A stretch of DNA of 64,000 bases, taken from assembly GCA_964649085.1 (NCBI GenBank), contig CAZYPN010000019.1:45773-109772 (forward strand). Direction: 5' to 3'. This document shows, in pieces, positions 51,701 to 59,768 of the stretch; the stretch's first letter is position 1, and every line of letters begins with the position of its first letter. The notes beneath the pieces are model-generated. The model was not told where the DNA came from, did no database searches, and was given only the letters and a program-made list of their open reading frames with translations. Position numbers and translations under genes: made by a program. The DNA is from JADMJV01 sp964649085 (GTDB lineage Bacteria; Vulcanimicrobiota; Xenobia; Xenobiales; JADMJV01).

Positions 51701-52034
51701 GGGTTTTCGAGCCCAGGAGGCGCGCCTGGCCGACCTGACGGGCGACGGAAAGGCTGACTGGGTGGTGCTGCATGCTCGCAGTCTGCTGGGCCTGAAGCAA
51801 GCGCCAGGCAATACGCTGGTGTCGATTTACGCCGGTAGCTCCAGTGGCCTCTCTTCCCCCCAGGTGGTGACCCTGTTTGAGAACCGCTCTCCAGAGACTT
51901 TCGTATTGAGCGACACCAACGCCGATTTGAAGCTCGACCTGGTAGGCGCCGTCATCAACCGCAATCGCCCCAGCTTTCCCACCGTTCCGACTCCTTCGCC
52001 GCTGGAATATTTTCTGCTGCGCCAGGCTCCGTGA
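48789..52034 (+). CDS. large Ig-like and VCBS/FG-GAP-repeat lipoprotein
   Basis: 1081 aa, ATG at 48789. Lipobox LLLVLSSC (Cys16) anchors it in the envelope. After a Gly/Ser linker come two tandem ~180-residue modules that are near copies (ILARAIPGRVTTLSFRGLDR and VLARAIPENITRLRFSGFNS; PVAVTQLEIGYLEGSILRG and PVAVTQLRLEYLQDDILRG), each followed by a BIG2-type Ig domain (ITLTPSELELDPSQSQSLQV; LIIAPSSISLDRGQTLLMSV). Further Ig-like domains lie in the middle; the C-terminal third has FG-GAP/VCBS-like repeats with Ca-binding loops (DFDGNGLSD, DLNEDGKPD, DVDGDGHQD, DLTGDGKAD). Likely an adhesin. The next gene's start overlaps by 4 nt. Confidence 0.9.
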   Translation: MLRFSLFLLLLVLSSCGGGGGSVAGTSSSRSGGSNNSSIPELGRIVVESILARAIPGRVTTLSFRGLDRSGQLIYGPTLRPKASRIVLEGVPVAVTQLEIGYLEGSILRGTGLVAVEVRAGAETLVEDPSFTDVTYDLTAITLTPSELELDPSQSQSLQVEGLYADGTRADVTGAALWSVSNPNIAEINGGELTALAPGSTTIEAEVGGFRSQARLIVRPLPPPAVGQIRVLSVLARAIPENITRLRFSGFNSSDQLLFGPVEFAKAPSIVLENVPVAVTQLRLEYLQDDILRGRGQVNVEVRAGAETLVEDPDFTDVLYELTSLIIAPSSISLDRGQTLLMSVLGTYADGTTSDVTSTVQWTVQPPELAEITGATLRALAIGNGRVEARLGGVSRSVDLGIAAPQQLGLRLAPQQAHIVEGGQLDLDAFASFADNTEEAVSDGSWSSSQPAVASVDPQGLVRGLAPGQTLIQLNRGGFTANTTLDVAANTTFLSLQVRPTDVDIPRGLNVQFKAFGTYVNGTEVDITDSATFDNDAPNILRNSGFMGGLGFDLIWFGNQNAPTIPPPFFPYSRSVVGGVNQGIGNVTVEFEGLTARAQARVVDPVPLEALVQPIQVSERNVGQTLQLSTRTRLSDDTQVIDRSDVSIVHPAQIALDASRLASALEPGICLLQTLLPALPSFPYPLPMPASFSPQLNTGTPDYVRTFNEPPSLVVSRDLGLRFGTATSNTVSGGAYTLLADSPQGVFGAVKGGDRLQGPSGTRVTLPRTGGLQVIGRGNFTGLPRVETFFAGIRSEESGADYGVLLSQTPTAEYAEFSDAPEGCWGGVVADFDGNGLSDVAIATGTRLKVRLSRSGVLDQAMPPLDLNLATPGSSLEKADLNEDGKPDLVVGSRHGLEVLLGQGDGTFVARPLLPTAEGGSGGFHLSVGDVDGDGHQDLLHGYHLLRGKRFYHLAFGAGDGTFPREIHGSLGFRAQEARLADLTGDGKADWVVLHARSLLGLKQAPGNTLVSIYAGSSSGLSSPQVVTLFENRSPETFVLSDTNADLKLDLVGAVINRNRPSFPTVPTPSPLEYFLLRQAP

Positions 52035-52936
52035 GGTGCTTTCGCTTCGCCGTCTCTACCCGCGGCCACGATATTCTCGCAACCGCGGTTCGGGCCGAGG
52101 AACTCGGCTACACCACCCTGTGCCTACCCGACCACTTCAGCGATCAGGCTGCGCCCATGGTGGCCCTGGCTGCAGCCGCCGCGGTAACGCGGCGACTGCG
52201 CCTGGGTCCGTTGGTCTGCTGCAACGACTTTCGACATCCGGCGGTGCTGGCCAAAGAGGCGGCCACCCTGGATCAAGTCAGCCAGGGCAGGCTGCAACTG
52301 GGCCTGGGCGCGGGCTGGCTGGTATCCGACTATGAACAAACCGGCCTGACGATGGATCCACCCTCCCGGCGCATCGAGCGCCTGGCCGAGGCGCTGGAAA
52401 TCGTTCAGGGACTCTTCGGCGACGGTCCTTTGACGTACGCCGGTCGGCATTATCGGTTGGGCGGCCTGGAGGGCCATCCTAAGCCCGTGCAGACCCCCGT
52501 GCCCCTTTACCTTGGGGGCGGCGGAAGGCGCATCCTGACCCTGGCCGCCCAACAAGCCCAGATCGTCGGCATCGGTCTGGACCTGAGGCGCAATGAGATG
52601 TGCCACATCGATTTCTCGGCCCAGGCCTGCGACCGCAAACTGGCCTGGGTGCGAGAAGCCGCGGGCGCGCGCCTGGCGGGCCTCGACCTCAGCCTCCTGC
52701 TTTTCGAAGTGCGTATCACCGACGACGCTGAGGCGGCCTATCGGGACCTGGCCGAGCGCATGGAAACGCCGCTCGAGGTGGTGCGCCAAAGCCCGGTGGT
52801 GCTCGTGGGCAGCCTGAGCGAAGTGGTGGAGCAGCTGGTGCAGCGCCGCCAGCGTTGGGGCATCAACGAATGGATCGTGCGCGACCCTCACCTCGAACTC
52901 TTTGCTCCGGTGGTCGATCAGCTCCACGGGCGCTGA
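52031..52936 (+). CDS. LLM-class flavin-dependent oxidoreductase
   Basis: 301 aa; GTG start overlaps the previous stop as GTGA, so translation is coupled. Luciferase-like (TIM-barrel) motifs: ARAEELGYTTLCLPDHFS-type start (VRAEELGYTTLCLPDHF), GLGAGWLVSDYEQTGL, and HPKPVQTPVPLYLGGGGRR. Matches F420-dependent LLM oxidoreductases of the TIGR03621-like group, but flavin (FMN) use is equally possible. Substrate unknown. Ends 8 bp before the 63-bp repeat array. Confidence 0.9.
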   Translation: MRCFRFAVSTRGHDILATAVRAEELGYTTLCLPDHFSDQAAPMVALAAAAAVTRRLRLGPLVCCNDFRHPAVLAKEAATLDQVSQGRLQLGLGAGWLVSDYEQTGLTMDPPSRRIERLAEALEIVQGLFGDGPLTYAGRHYRLGGLEGHPKPVQTPVPLYLGGGGRRILTLAAQQAQIVGIGLDLRRNEMCHIDFSAQACDRKLAWVREAAGARLAGLDLSLLLFEVRITDDAEAAYRDLAERMETPLEVVRQSPVVLVGSLSEVVEQLVQRRQRWGINEWIVRDPHLELFAPVVDQLHGR

Positions 52937-52944
52937 CCCCCCCC

Positions 52945-53535
52945 GATGTGGCGCTTTCTTGCCTCATTGTGGCGTTTCGATCGCCACATCGCTCGTCTGG
53001 AGCCCTCGATGTGGCGTTTTTCTGCCTCATTGTGGCGTTTCGATCGCCACATCGCTCGTCTGGGGCCCTCGATGTGGCGTTTTTCTGCCTCATTGTGGCG
53101 TTCCGATCGCCACATCGCTCGTCTGAGGCCCTCGATGTGGCGTTTTTCTGCCTCATTGTGGCGTTTCGATCGCCACATCGCNNNNNNNNNNNNNNNNNNN
53201 NNNNNNNNNNNNNNNNNNNNNNNNNNNNNNNNNNNNNNNNNNNNNNNNNNNNNNNNNNNNNNNNNNNNNNNNNNNNNNNNNTCGATGTGGCGTTTTTCTG
53301 CCTCATTGTGGCGTTTCGATCGCCACATCGCTCGTCGGGGGCCCTCGATGTGGCGTTTTTCTGCCTCATTGTGGCGTTTCGATCGCCACATCGCTCGTCT
53401 GGGGCCCTCGATGTGGCGTTTTTCTGCCTCATTGTGGCGTTCCGATCGCCACATCGCCCGTCTGGGGCCCTCGATGTGGCGTTTTTCTGCCTCATTGTGG
53501 CGTTTCGATCGCCACATCGCTCGTCGGGGTGCCCG
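52945..53535. repeat. 63-bp tandem array with internal inverted repeats
   Basis: Units begin at 52945, 53008, 53071, 53134, then a 100-N assembly gap (53182-53281), then 53284, 53347, 53410 and 53473. Each unit starts GATGTGGCG and contains CGATGTGGCG ... CGCCACATCG (10-bp perfect inverted arms) plus an inner TGTGGCG ... CGCCACA pair (7-bp arms, 7-nt loop). All sequence changes between units fall outside the arms. As 63 is a multiple of 3, all six frames stay open, which makes false ORFs. Not a CRISPR, as there are no unique spacers. Confidence 0.9.
53182..53281. other. assembly gap inside the 63-bp array
   Basis: 100 N. Distance between flanking units (53134 and 53284) is 150 bp, not a multiple of 63, so the gap length is a placeholder and the true number of units is unknown. 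Confidence 0.95.
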
Positions 53536-53746
53536 TTCACCAGCCCGCAAGAGCGTCATAGCGCACTCATAGCGATGCACTAAGCAAATAATTACTTTTA
53601 TATCAAACTAAAAACACAAAAAGAACAGCAGGGTGTGGCGAAAAATCCACCTACAAAGGCGAGCTTGTTCCGTTGGCGGGCTGCCGGCACCGCCACAACA
53701 GGAACCGGCGGGGCGTGACCGGAAGGGGCGGGCTGCTGGAGGAGTG
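53536..53746 (+). promoter_or_regulatory. non-coding leader of the leucine-catabolic operon
   Basis: 211 bp between the repeat array and mccB. 53580-53625 is AT-rich and includes TTTTATATC, a plausible -10 region. One more GTGGCG and one CGCCAC occur at 53634-53639 and 53688-53694, echoing the array arms. No gene seen. Confidence 0.4.
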
Positions 53747-55357
53747 ATGGACGTTATTGAGAGCCGTATCCAGACGGCTTCGGAAGAGTTCAAGCAAAAT
53801 CGCGCGGCCACGCTGGAGAAGGTCGAAGAGCTGCGAGCCCGCAAGGCGCAGGCCGCCCTGGGCGGGGGCGAGGAGACGATTGCCCGCCATCGCTCGCGCA
53901 ACAAGTTGTTCGTGCGCGACCGCATCGAGAAGCTGCTCGACCCGGGCACGGCCTTTCTCGAGCTGTGCCCGCTGGCGGCCTGCGACATGTACGAGGGGTC
54001 GGCTCCCGGGGCCGGGATGGTCACGGGCATCGGCCAGGTGCAGGGACGGCCCTGCATGATCGTAGCCAACGACGCCACGGTGAAGGGGGGGACCTACTTC
54101 CCCATCACGGTCAAAAAGCACCTGCGAGCCCAGGAGGTGGCGGCCGAGAACCAGCTGCCCTGCATCTATCTGGTCGACTCGGGCGGAGCGTTCTTGCCGT
54201 TGCAAGCCGAGGTCTTCCCCGACCGCGACCACTTCGGGCGCATTTTCTACAACCAGGCCCAGATGTCGGCCCGGGGGATTCCCCAAATCGCCGTGGTGAT
54301 GGGCAGCTGCACGGCGGGTGGAGCCTATGTTCCGGCCATGTCCGACGAGACCATCATCGTGCGCAACCAGGGAACCATCTTTCTAGGAGGCCCGCCGCTG
54401 GTCAAGGCGGCCACGGGCGAGGAGGTCAGCGCCGAGGACCTGGGTGGGGCCGAGGTCCACTGCCGAACTTCTGGGGTCACCGACCACTATGCGCTGGACG
54501 ACGAAGACGCCCTGGCCCTGTGCCGCAACATTGTGGAAAACCTGGGGCCGCGCTTTCGCCAGCCGCTGGAGCGCCATCCGGTCGAAGAGCCGCACTACGC
54601 GCCCGAGGAAATCTACGGCATTCTGCCCCGCGACGAGCGCAAGCCTTACGACGTCAAGGAAATCATTGCCCGTCTGGTGGACGGCAGCCGCTTTCACGAG
54701 TTCAAGGCCCTCTACGGCTCCACGCTGGTATGCGGATTTGCCCGCATCCACGGCTATCCCATCGGTATTCTGGGCAACAACGGCGTGCTCTTCTCCGAGT
54801 CGGCCCAGAAAGCCGCTCACTTCGTCGAGCTGTGCAGCCAGCGCGGTATTCCGCTGCTATTTCTGCAGAACATCACCGGCTTTATGGTAGGCAAGGCCTT
54901 CGAGGCCGGGGGTATCGCCAAAGACGGCGCCAAGATGGTGATGGCCGTGGCCAACGCGGCCGTGCCCAAGTTTACCGTCATCATCGGCGGCTCCTACGGG
55001 GCCGGCAACTACGGGATGTGCGGCCGGGCCTACCAGCCCCGCTTCCTGTGGATGTGGCCCAACGCCAAAATCTCGGTGATGGGCGGCGAGCAGGCGGCCA
55101 ACGTGCTGTGCACCGTCAAACAAGACCAGCTGGTCTCGCAGGGCAAGCCGCCGATGAGCGAGGCCGAGGCGGCCGAGTTCAAGCGACCCACCCTGGAAAA
55201 GTACGCCCACGAAAGCAGCTGCTACTACAGCACCGCCCGCCTGTGGGACGACGGGGTCATCGATCCGGTTCACACCCGGGCCGCCCTGGGCCTGGCTCTG
55301 GCAGCCACCCTCGAAGCTCCCTATCCTGAGCGCCGTCAAGGCATCTTCCGGATGTAG
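53747..55357 (+). CDS. mccB: methylcrotonyl-CoA carboxylase, carboxyltransferase (beta) subunit
   Basis: 536 aa, ATG at 53747 with GGAGG 4 nt upstream. Transfers CO2 from biotin to 3-methylcrotonyl-CoA in leucine degradation. Two crotonase-type halves: VDSGGAFLPLQAEVFPDRDH, GSCTAGGAYVPAMSDE and the acyl-CoA-binding IIGGSYGAGNYGMCGRAYQP, RFLWMWPNAKISVMGGEQAA in the second half, the MCC-beta signature. First gene of a tightly packed operon: the next start is 2 bp after its stop. Confidence 0.94.
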   Translation: MDVIESRIQTASEEFKQNRAATLEKVEELRARKAQAALGGGEETIARHRSRNKLFVRDRIEKLLDPGTAFLELCPLAACDMYEGSAPGAGMVTGIGQVQGRPCMIVANDATVKGGTYFPITVKKHLRAQEVAAENQLPCIYLVDSGGAFLPLQAEVFPDRDHFGRIFYNQAQMSARGIPQIAVVMGSCTAGGAYVPAMSDETIIVRNQGTIFLGGPPLVKAATGEEVSAEDLGGAEVHCRTSGVTDHYALDDEDALALCRNIVENLGPRFRQPLERHPVEEPHYAPEEIYGILPRDERKPYDVKEIIARLVDGSRFHEFKALYGSTLVCGFARIHGYPIGILGNNGVLFSESAQKAAHFVELCSQRGIPLLFLQNITGFMVGKAFEAGGIAKDGAKMVMAVANAAVPKFTVIIGGSYGAGNYGMCGRAYQPRFLWMWPNAKISVMGGEQAANVLCTVKQDQLVSQGKPPMSEAEAAEFKRPTLEKYAHESSCYYSTARLWDDGVIDPVHTRAALGLALAATLEAPYPERRQGIFRM

Positions 55358-55359
55358 CC

Positions 55360-56838
55360 ATGCACAGAATCCTGATTGCCAACCGTGGCGAAATCGCCGT
55401 TCGCATCACCCGCACCCTGCAGCAGATGGGCCTGGTGGCCTGCGCCTGCTACAGCGACCCCGACCAACACGCCCTGCATGTGCGCCTGGCCGACGAGGCC
55501 TACGCCCTGGGAGGCACCACCTCGCTGGAAAGCTACCTGCGTCAGGACCGACTGCTGGCACTGGCCAAAGAGCACAAGATCGACGCCATTCATCCGGGCT
55601 ACGGATTTCTCTCGGAGAACGCCGACTTCGCCCGGCGCTGTCAACAGCAGGGCTTGATTTTCATCGGCCCGACGCCGGACGTTATCGAGGCCATGGGCGA
55701 TAAGCTGCAGGCCAAAGAGCGCCTGGAAGCAGCCGGAGTGCCGGTGGTGCCCAGTTTTGCCCCCACGGCCGAGACCTCGGCCCAGGAATATGCCCAACAA
55801 GCCGAGCGCATTGGCTACCCCATTCTGGTCAAGGCGGCCGCCGGAGGGGGCGGCAAGGGGATGCGCCGGGTGGATGGGCCCGACCAGCTCGGCGCCGCCC
55901 TGGAAAGCGCCGCCAACGAGGCTCGCAAAGCCTTTGGCGACGGCCGCATCTTCCTGGAGAAGTATCTCGACCGGCCGCGCCACATCGAAATCCAGATCCT
56001 GGCCGATCAGCACGGCAATGTGGTGCACCTGGGCGAGCGCGAATGCAGCATCCAGCGGCGCTATCAGAAAATCGTGGAAGAGGCCCCCTCCCCCGCCGTC
56101 TCGGCCGAACTGCGCCAGCGCATGGGAGAAACCGCCTGCAAGGCAGCCCGGGCGCTGGGCTACGTCAACGCCGGAACGATGGAGTTTCTGCTCGACGAGC
56201 AGGGCGAGTTCTACTTCCTGGAAGTGAATACCCGACTGCAGGTCGAGCATCCCATTACCGAATGCGTCTACGACGTCGACCTGGTTCGGTTGCAGGTCGA
56301 GGTGGCCCGCGGCCAGGCCTTGCCCTTCAGTCAAGAGCAGCTGCAGCCGCGTGGCTGGGCCATGGAGTGCCGCCTGTATGCCGAAGACCCCAACCACAAC
56401 TTCATGCCCAGCGTGGGCGACCTGCTGGTCTACCAGCCTCCCCAGGGTCCGGGCATTCGCCTGGACAGCGGGGTAGAGCAGGGCTCCACCATTACGGTGC
56501 ACTACGACCCCATGCTGGCCAAGCTGATCACCTTCGGCCACGACCGCGAGGAAGCTCGCCAGCGCATGGTCTGGGCGCTGGGACACTTTCCCGTGCTGGG
56601 CCTGCGCCACAACCTGCCCTTCCTCAAGGCCGTGCTCGAGCACCCGGCCTTTATCGAAGGGGCCACCCACACCCATTTTCTGCAGCAGCACCCGCTGGAA
56701 ACCGGACCTCGGGAAGTGCCCAAAGCGGCCCTGGCCGCCCTGGGGGGATGGCTACAGCAGCAAAAACCAACCCCAGCTCAGGGGGCCGCTGTCAGCAGCA
56801 GCCCCTTTAGCGAGCTGGGCGCCTGGAGGGCTCGATGA
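55360..56838 (+). CDS. mccA: methylcrotonyl-CoA carboxylase, biotin carboxylase (alpha) subunit without BCCP
   Basis: 492 aa. Biotin carboxylase ATP-grasp domain: MHRILIANRGEIAVRITRTL, HPGYGFLSENADFA, AAGGGGKGMRRV (ATP loop), ERECSIQRRYQKIVEEAPSP, and VNTRLQVEHPITE. It ends after the BC domain, while standard MccA is about 650-670 aa with the biotin carrier fused. The missing part is in the next gene, which overlaps its stop by 4 nt. It carboxylates biotin using ATP and bicarbonate. Confidence 0.93.
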   Translation: MHRILIANRGEIAVRITRTLQQMGLVACACYSDPDQHALHVRLADEAYALGGTTSLESYLRQDRLLALAKEHKIDAIHPGYGFLSENADFARRCQQQGLIFIGPTPDVIEAMGDKLQAKERLEAAGVPVVPSFAPTAETSAQEYAQQAERIGYPILVKAAAGGGGKGMRRVDGPDQLGAALESAANEARKAFGDGRIFLEKYLDRPRHIEIQILADQHGNVVHLGERECSIQRRYQKIVEEAPSPAVSAELRQRMGETACKAARALGYVNAGTMEFLLDEQGEFYFLEVNTRLQVEHPITECVYDVDLVRLQVEVARGQALPFSQEQLQPRGWAMECRLYAEDPNHNFMPSVGDLLVYQPPQGPGIRLDSGVEQGSTITVHYDPMLAKLITFGHDREEARQRMVWALGHFPVLGLRHNLPFLKAVLEHPAFIEGATHTHFLQQHPLETGPREVPKAALAALGGWLQQQKPTPAQGAAVSSSPFSELGAWRAR

Positions 56839-57278
56839 AACTGGAACTGAGCAGCGGGGTCGTCGACCTCAAAGACAGCCCCTGGGAATACGACGGCAGC
56901 GGCGTGCGCAACCGCAAGACCGGCCGCCGTCTTCCCGCCGCCGTGGCCCACCTGGGCGGGCAAACCTACCAGATCTGGCTGGCCGGACAGCTCTTCGAGG
57001 TCGAGCTGGCCAGCTCGGGTCCTCGCCGAGCCGGTTCGGCCCAACAATATGAGGCGGGTCACGACTTGAAGGCCCATATGCCCGGCACCGTGCTGGCCAT
57101 CAAGGCCAGCCCCGGCGACGAGGTCGCTCAGGGCCAGGCGCTGGTGGTGATGGAATCGATGAAAATGGAACTCACCCTGGAGGCTCCCCGGGCTGGCAAA
57201 GTGGCCCGAGTGCTGGTCCAGGTCGGCCAGATGGTGCAGCTGGGCGAGCCCCTGCTGGAGTTGGAGAAGACCGAGTGA
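56835..57278 (+). CDS. separate biotin carboxyl carrier subunit for MCC
   Basis: 147 aa, ATG overlapping the mccA stop by 4 nt. The C-terminal half is a biotinyl domain with KAHMPGTVLAIKASPGDEVA and the biotin-attachment motif MESMKMELTL (Lys110). The first 70 residues (QTYQIWLAGQLFEVELASSG) are beta-rich and may replace the BT domain of fused MccA. So MCC-alpha is split into two coupled genes. A carrier for another carboxylase is possible, but the operon position argues for MCC. Confidence 0.9.
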   Translation: MKLELSSGVVDLKDSPWEYDGSGVRNRKTGRRLPAAVAHLGGQTYQIWLAGQLFEVELASSGPRRAGSAQQYEAGHDLKAHMPGTVLAIKASPGDEVAQGQALVVMESMKMELTLEAPRAGKVARVLVQVGQMVQLGEPLLELEKTE

Positions 57279-58195
57279 AGCTGCCCTCGCAGGTACGGGT
57301 GGTGGAGGTTGGCCCCCGCGATGGCCTGCAAAACGAGGCCAACCAGGTTCCCACCGAGGTCAAGGCGCGGTTCATCCTGGGCCTGACCGAGGCGGGCTAC
57401 TCGGAAATTGAGGCCACTTCGTTCGTTTCGCCCCGCTGGGTGCCACAACTGGCCGATGCCGAAGAGGTGTCGGCCCGGCTGGACCTGAGCAGCGGCCGCT
57501 ATACGGCCCTGGTGCCCAACCAGAAGGGCCTGGATCGGGCCCTGGCGCTCGGTTATCGCCGAGTGGCCGTCTTTACCGCCGCCAGCGAGGCCTTCAACCA
57601 GAAGAACACCAACCGCAGCGTGGCTCAAAGCCTGCTCGATTTCGAGCCGCTCTTCCAACAGGCGCGCTCCGCCGGGGTCGAGGTGCGCGCCTACGTTTCC
57701 ACGGCCTGGCATTGTCCCTACGCAGGACCAATTCCGCCCGAAGCGGTGCTGCCGGTGGTGGAACGACTGCTGGAGATGGGCGCCTGCGAGGTATCGCTGG
57801 GCGATACGGTGGGAGCGGCCGTGCCCAGCGAGGTGGAAAAGCTGCTGCTGCGGCTCAAGCCGGAAAAACTGGCGCTGCATTTTCACGACACCTCGGGCAC
57901 GGCTCTGGCCAACGTGCTGCTGGGGCTGCAAATGGGCATTACCTGCTTTGACGCCAGCGCCGGCGGATTGGGCGGCTGCCCCTATGCTCCCGGGGCCAGC
58001 GGCAACCTGGCCAGCGAAGACCTGCTCTACATGCTTTCCGGCATGGGAATTGAAACCGGGGTGGACTTGAAAAGGGTGGCCGAGGCCTCCCTAGAACTGG
58101 CCCGCCACCTGGGGCGACCCCTGCCCAGCCGCTGCCTGGCCCGATTCCAGGCACAACCCGACTGCCTAGCAGCGAAAGGAAACCAACTTGCTTAA
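57275..58195 (+). CDS. mvaB: hydroxymethylglutaryl-CoA lyase
   Basis: 306 aa from a GTG at 57275, overlapping the carrier gene by 4 nt. It cleaves HMG-CoA to acetyl-CoA and acetoacetate, the last step of leucine breakdown. DRE-TIM barrel: VVEVGPRDGLQNEANQV (catalytic Asp, Arg), EATSFVSPRWVPQLAD, SLGDTVGAA, HFHDTSGTALANVL (metal His), and the signature GGLGGCPYAPGASGN with the active-site Cys. Methylglutaconyl-CoA hydratase and isovaleryl-CoA dehydrogenase are not in this window. Confidence 0.95.
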   Translation: MKLPSQVRVVEVGPRDGLQNEANQVPTEVKARFILGLTEAGYSEIEATSFVSPRWVPQLADAEEVSARLDLSSGRYTALVPNQKGLDRALALGYRRVAVFTAASEAFNQKNTNRSVAQSLLDFEPLFQQARSAGVEVRAYVSTAWHCPYAGPIPPEAVLPVVERLLEMGACEVSLGDTVGAAVPSEVEKLLLRLKPEKLALHFHDTSGTALANVLLGLQMGITCFDASAGGLGGCPYAPGASGNLASEDLLYMLSGMGIETGVDLKRVAEASLELARHLGRPLPSRCLARFQAQPDCLAAKGNQLA

Positions 58196-59288
58196 AGCCG
58201 GCATCGTCGGCCTGCCCAATGTGGGCAAGTCGACCCTCTTCAACGCCCTCACCTCGAGCTATCAGGCCGAGAGCGCCAACTATCCCTTTTGCACCATCGA
58301 GCCCAACAGCGGCATCGTCAAGGTGCAGGATCCCCGACTGCAGGTGCTTCAGGACCTGGTGAAGACCGAGGTGACGATTCCGGCCGTCTTCGAGTTTGTC
58401 GACATCGCGGGACTGGTGCGGGGGGCCAGCCGTGGCGAGGGTCTGGGCAACCAGTTCCTGGCCCACATCCGCGAGGTGGACGCCATTGTTCACGTAGTGC
58501 GTTGCTTTGAAAACTCGGACATCGTGCACGTCGATGGCAGCGTCGACCCCCTTCGCGACCTGGAAACCATCCACATCGAGCTGTGTCTCTCTGACGCCGA
58601 TTCGCTGAGCCGCCGCCTGGAGCGCCTGCGCAAATCGTTCAAGCAGGGCGACAAGAAGGTGGCCGCCGAGTTGGAGGTTTTCGAAGCCGTGCTGCCCATT
58701 GTGGAAGCCGGCGGGGTGATCGACCCCGAGCAGTACCCCGAGGAGCAGCGCCAGATTCTGCGCAAATCCCAGCTGCTCAGCAGCAAGCCCGTGATTTACG
58801 CCGCCAACGTCAACGAGAGCGAGCTTTCCGACCCCTCGGCCAACCCCCATCTGCAGCGCCTGCGCGAGCAGGCCGCCAAAGAGAAGCGGGAAGTGGTGGT
58901 GATTTCTGCCCAGATCGAAGCCGAACTGGGCCAGCTGGAAGCGGCCGAGCGAGCCGAATACCTGGAGTCGCTGGGGGTGCCCTCGTCGGGCGTGGACGAA
59001 CTGATTCGCGCCGCCTTCCGAGCCCTGGGGCTGGTGACCTACTTTACGGCCGGCGTGAAAGAAGTGCGCGCCTGGCCTTTCACGGCCGGCATGACGGCCC
59101 CTCAGTGCGCAGGCATCATCCACAGCGACTTCGAGAAGGGCTTTATCCGCGCCGAGGTGACCGCCTATGACGACTATGTGGCCTGTGCGGGAGAAAAGGG
59201 GGCCAAGGACAAAGGCCTGATGAGGTTGGAAGGCCGCGACTACCTGATGCAAGACGGCGACGTCGTGCACTTCCGTTTCCACGTCTGA
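58188..59288 (+). CDS. ychF: redox-regulated ATPase YchF (Obg-like)
   Basis: 366 aa from a TTG at 58188, with AAAGGAAA upstream and 8 nt of overlap with the lyase. G1 GLPNVGKSTLFNAL, then NYPFCTIEPN, DIAGLVRGAS (G3) and NVNE in the G4 position, the YchF signature that favours ATP over GTP. The TGS domain reads YFTAGVKEVRAWPF and FEKGFIRAEV. Universal translation- and stress-associated ATPase that binds ribosomes. It is carried here at the end of the leucine operon, probably by position and not by function. Confidence 0.95.
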   Translation: MLKAGIVGLPNVGKSTLFNALTSSYQAESANYPFCTIEPNSGIVKVQDPRLQVLQDLVKTEVTIPAVFEFVDIAGLVRGASRGEGLGNQFLAHIREVDAIVHVVRCFENSDIVHVDGSVDPLRDLETIHIELCLSDADSLSRRLERLRKSFKQGDKKVAAELEVFEAVLPIVEAGGVIDPEQYPEEQRQILRKSQLLSSKPVIYAANVNESELSDPSANPHLQRLREQAAKEKREVVVISAQIEAELGQLEAAERAEYLESLGVPSSGVDELIRAAFRALGLVTYFTAGVKEVRAWPFTAGMTAPQCAGIIHSDFEKGFIRAEVTAYDDYVACAGEKGAKDKGLMRLEGRDYLMQDGDVVHFRFHV

Positions 59289-59299
59289 GGAGGTTCTCG

Positions 59300-59692
59300 A
59301 TGAAAAAGCTGTCAACGCTGCTGCTGGGTTTGCTGACCTGCGGGATGGCCTGGGCCGATATCCGCATCGACGAGGTGCTGGTGCGTCGCAAAGAAGGCGT
59401 GATGAACATCCGGGTCAACCTGACCAACCCCAGCTCCAAAGCCCAGAAGGGCCCCATCGTTATCACCCTGTATGCTCGACCCAACTCGGAATCCGAATGG
59501 GAACAGATCAAGGTATGGAACAACATCGGCAAGCTGGGCCCGGGCTATCGAGTGGCCCGCGACTTCTTTGACAAAAACAACCCCCGGTTGGCCGAGATCG
59601 CCAGTGAACCCGCCTTCGAGGCCCGAGCCGTGGTGAAAGCGCCTGGCTGCCCGACCCAGGAAGAAATCGGCGTTTTTCACCCCGATCCCTGA
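59300..59692 (+). CDS. small exported protein, unknown
   Basis: 130 aa, ATG at 59300 with GAGGAGG 6 nt upstream. Signal peptide MKKLSTLLLGLLTCGMAWA with cleavage before Asp. The mature part is beta-rich (IRIDEVLVRR, MNIRVNLTNPSSKAQKGPIV, PIVITLYARPNSESEW), consistent with a small Ig/FN3-like or periplasmic fold. No family recognised. It starts 11 bp after ychF, so may be cotranscribed. Confidence 0.8.
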   Translation: MKKLSTLLLGLLTCGMAWADIRIDEVLVRRKEGVMNIRVNLTNPSSKAQKGPIVITLYARPNSESEWEQIKVWNNIGKLGPGYRVARDFFDKNNPRLAEIASEPAFEARAVVKAPGCPTQEEIGVFHPDP

Positions 59693-59768
59693 GCAATTAC
59701 GAAATCTTGTTCCCCGGCGGTAGGCAGCCGCTTCTCGAAAGCGAAATGAGTTTTCGGGGAATGGGAAC

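Noticed and set aside
52945..53535. CRISPR array
   Set aside because: Whole 63-bp units repeat; there are no unique spacers of regular size and no cas genes in the window.
52855..53583. Long open reading frames through the 63-bp array on both strands
   Set aside because: Unit length is divisible by 3, so all frames stay open by chance; no SD, and peptides are low-complexity 21-residue repeats.
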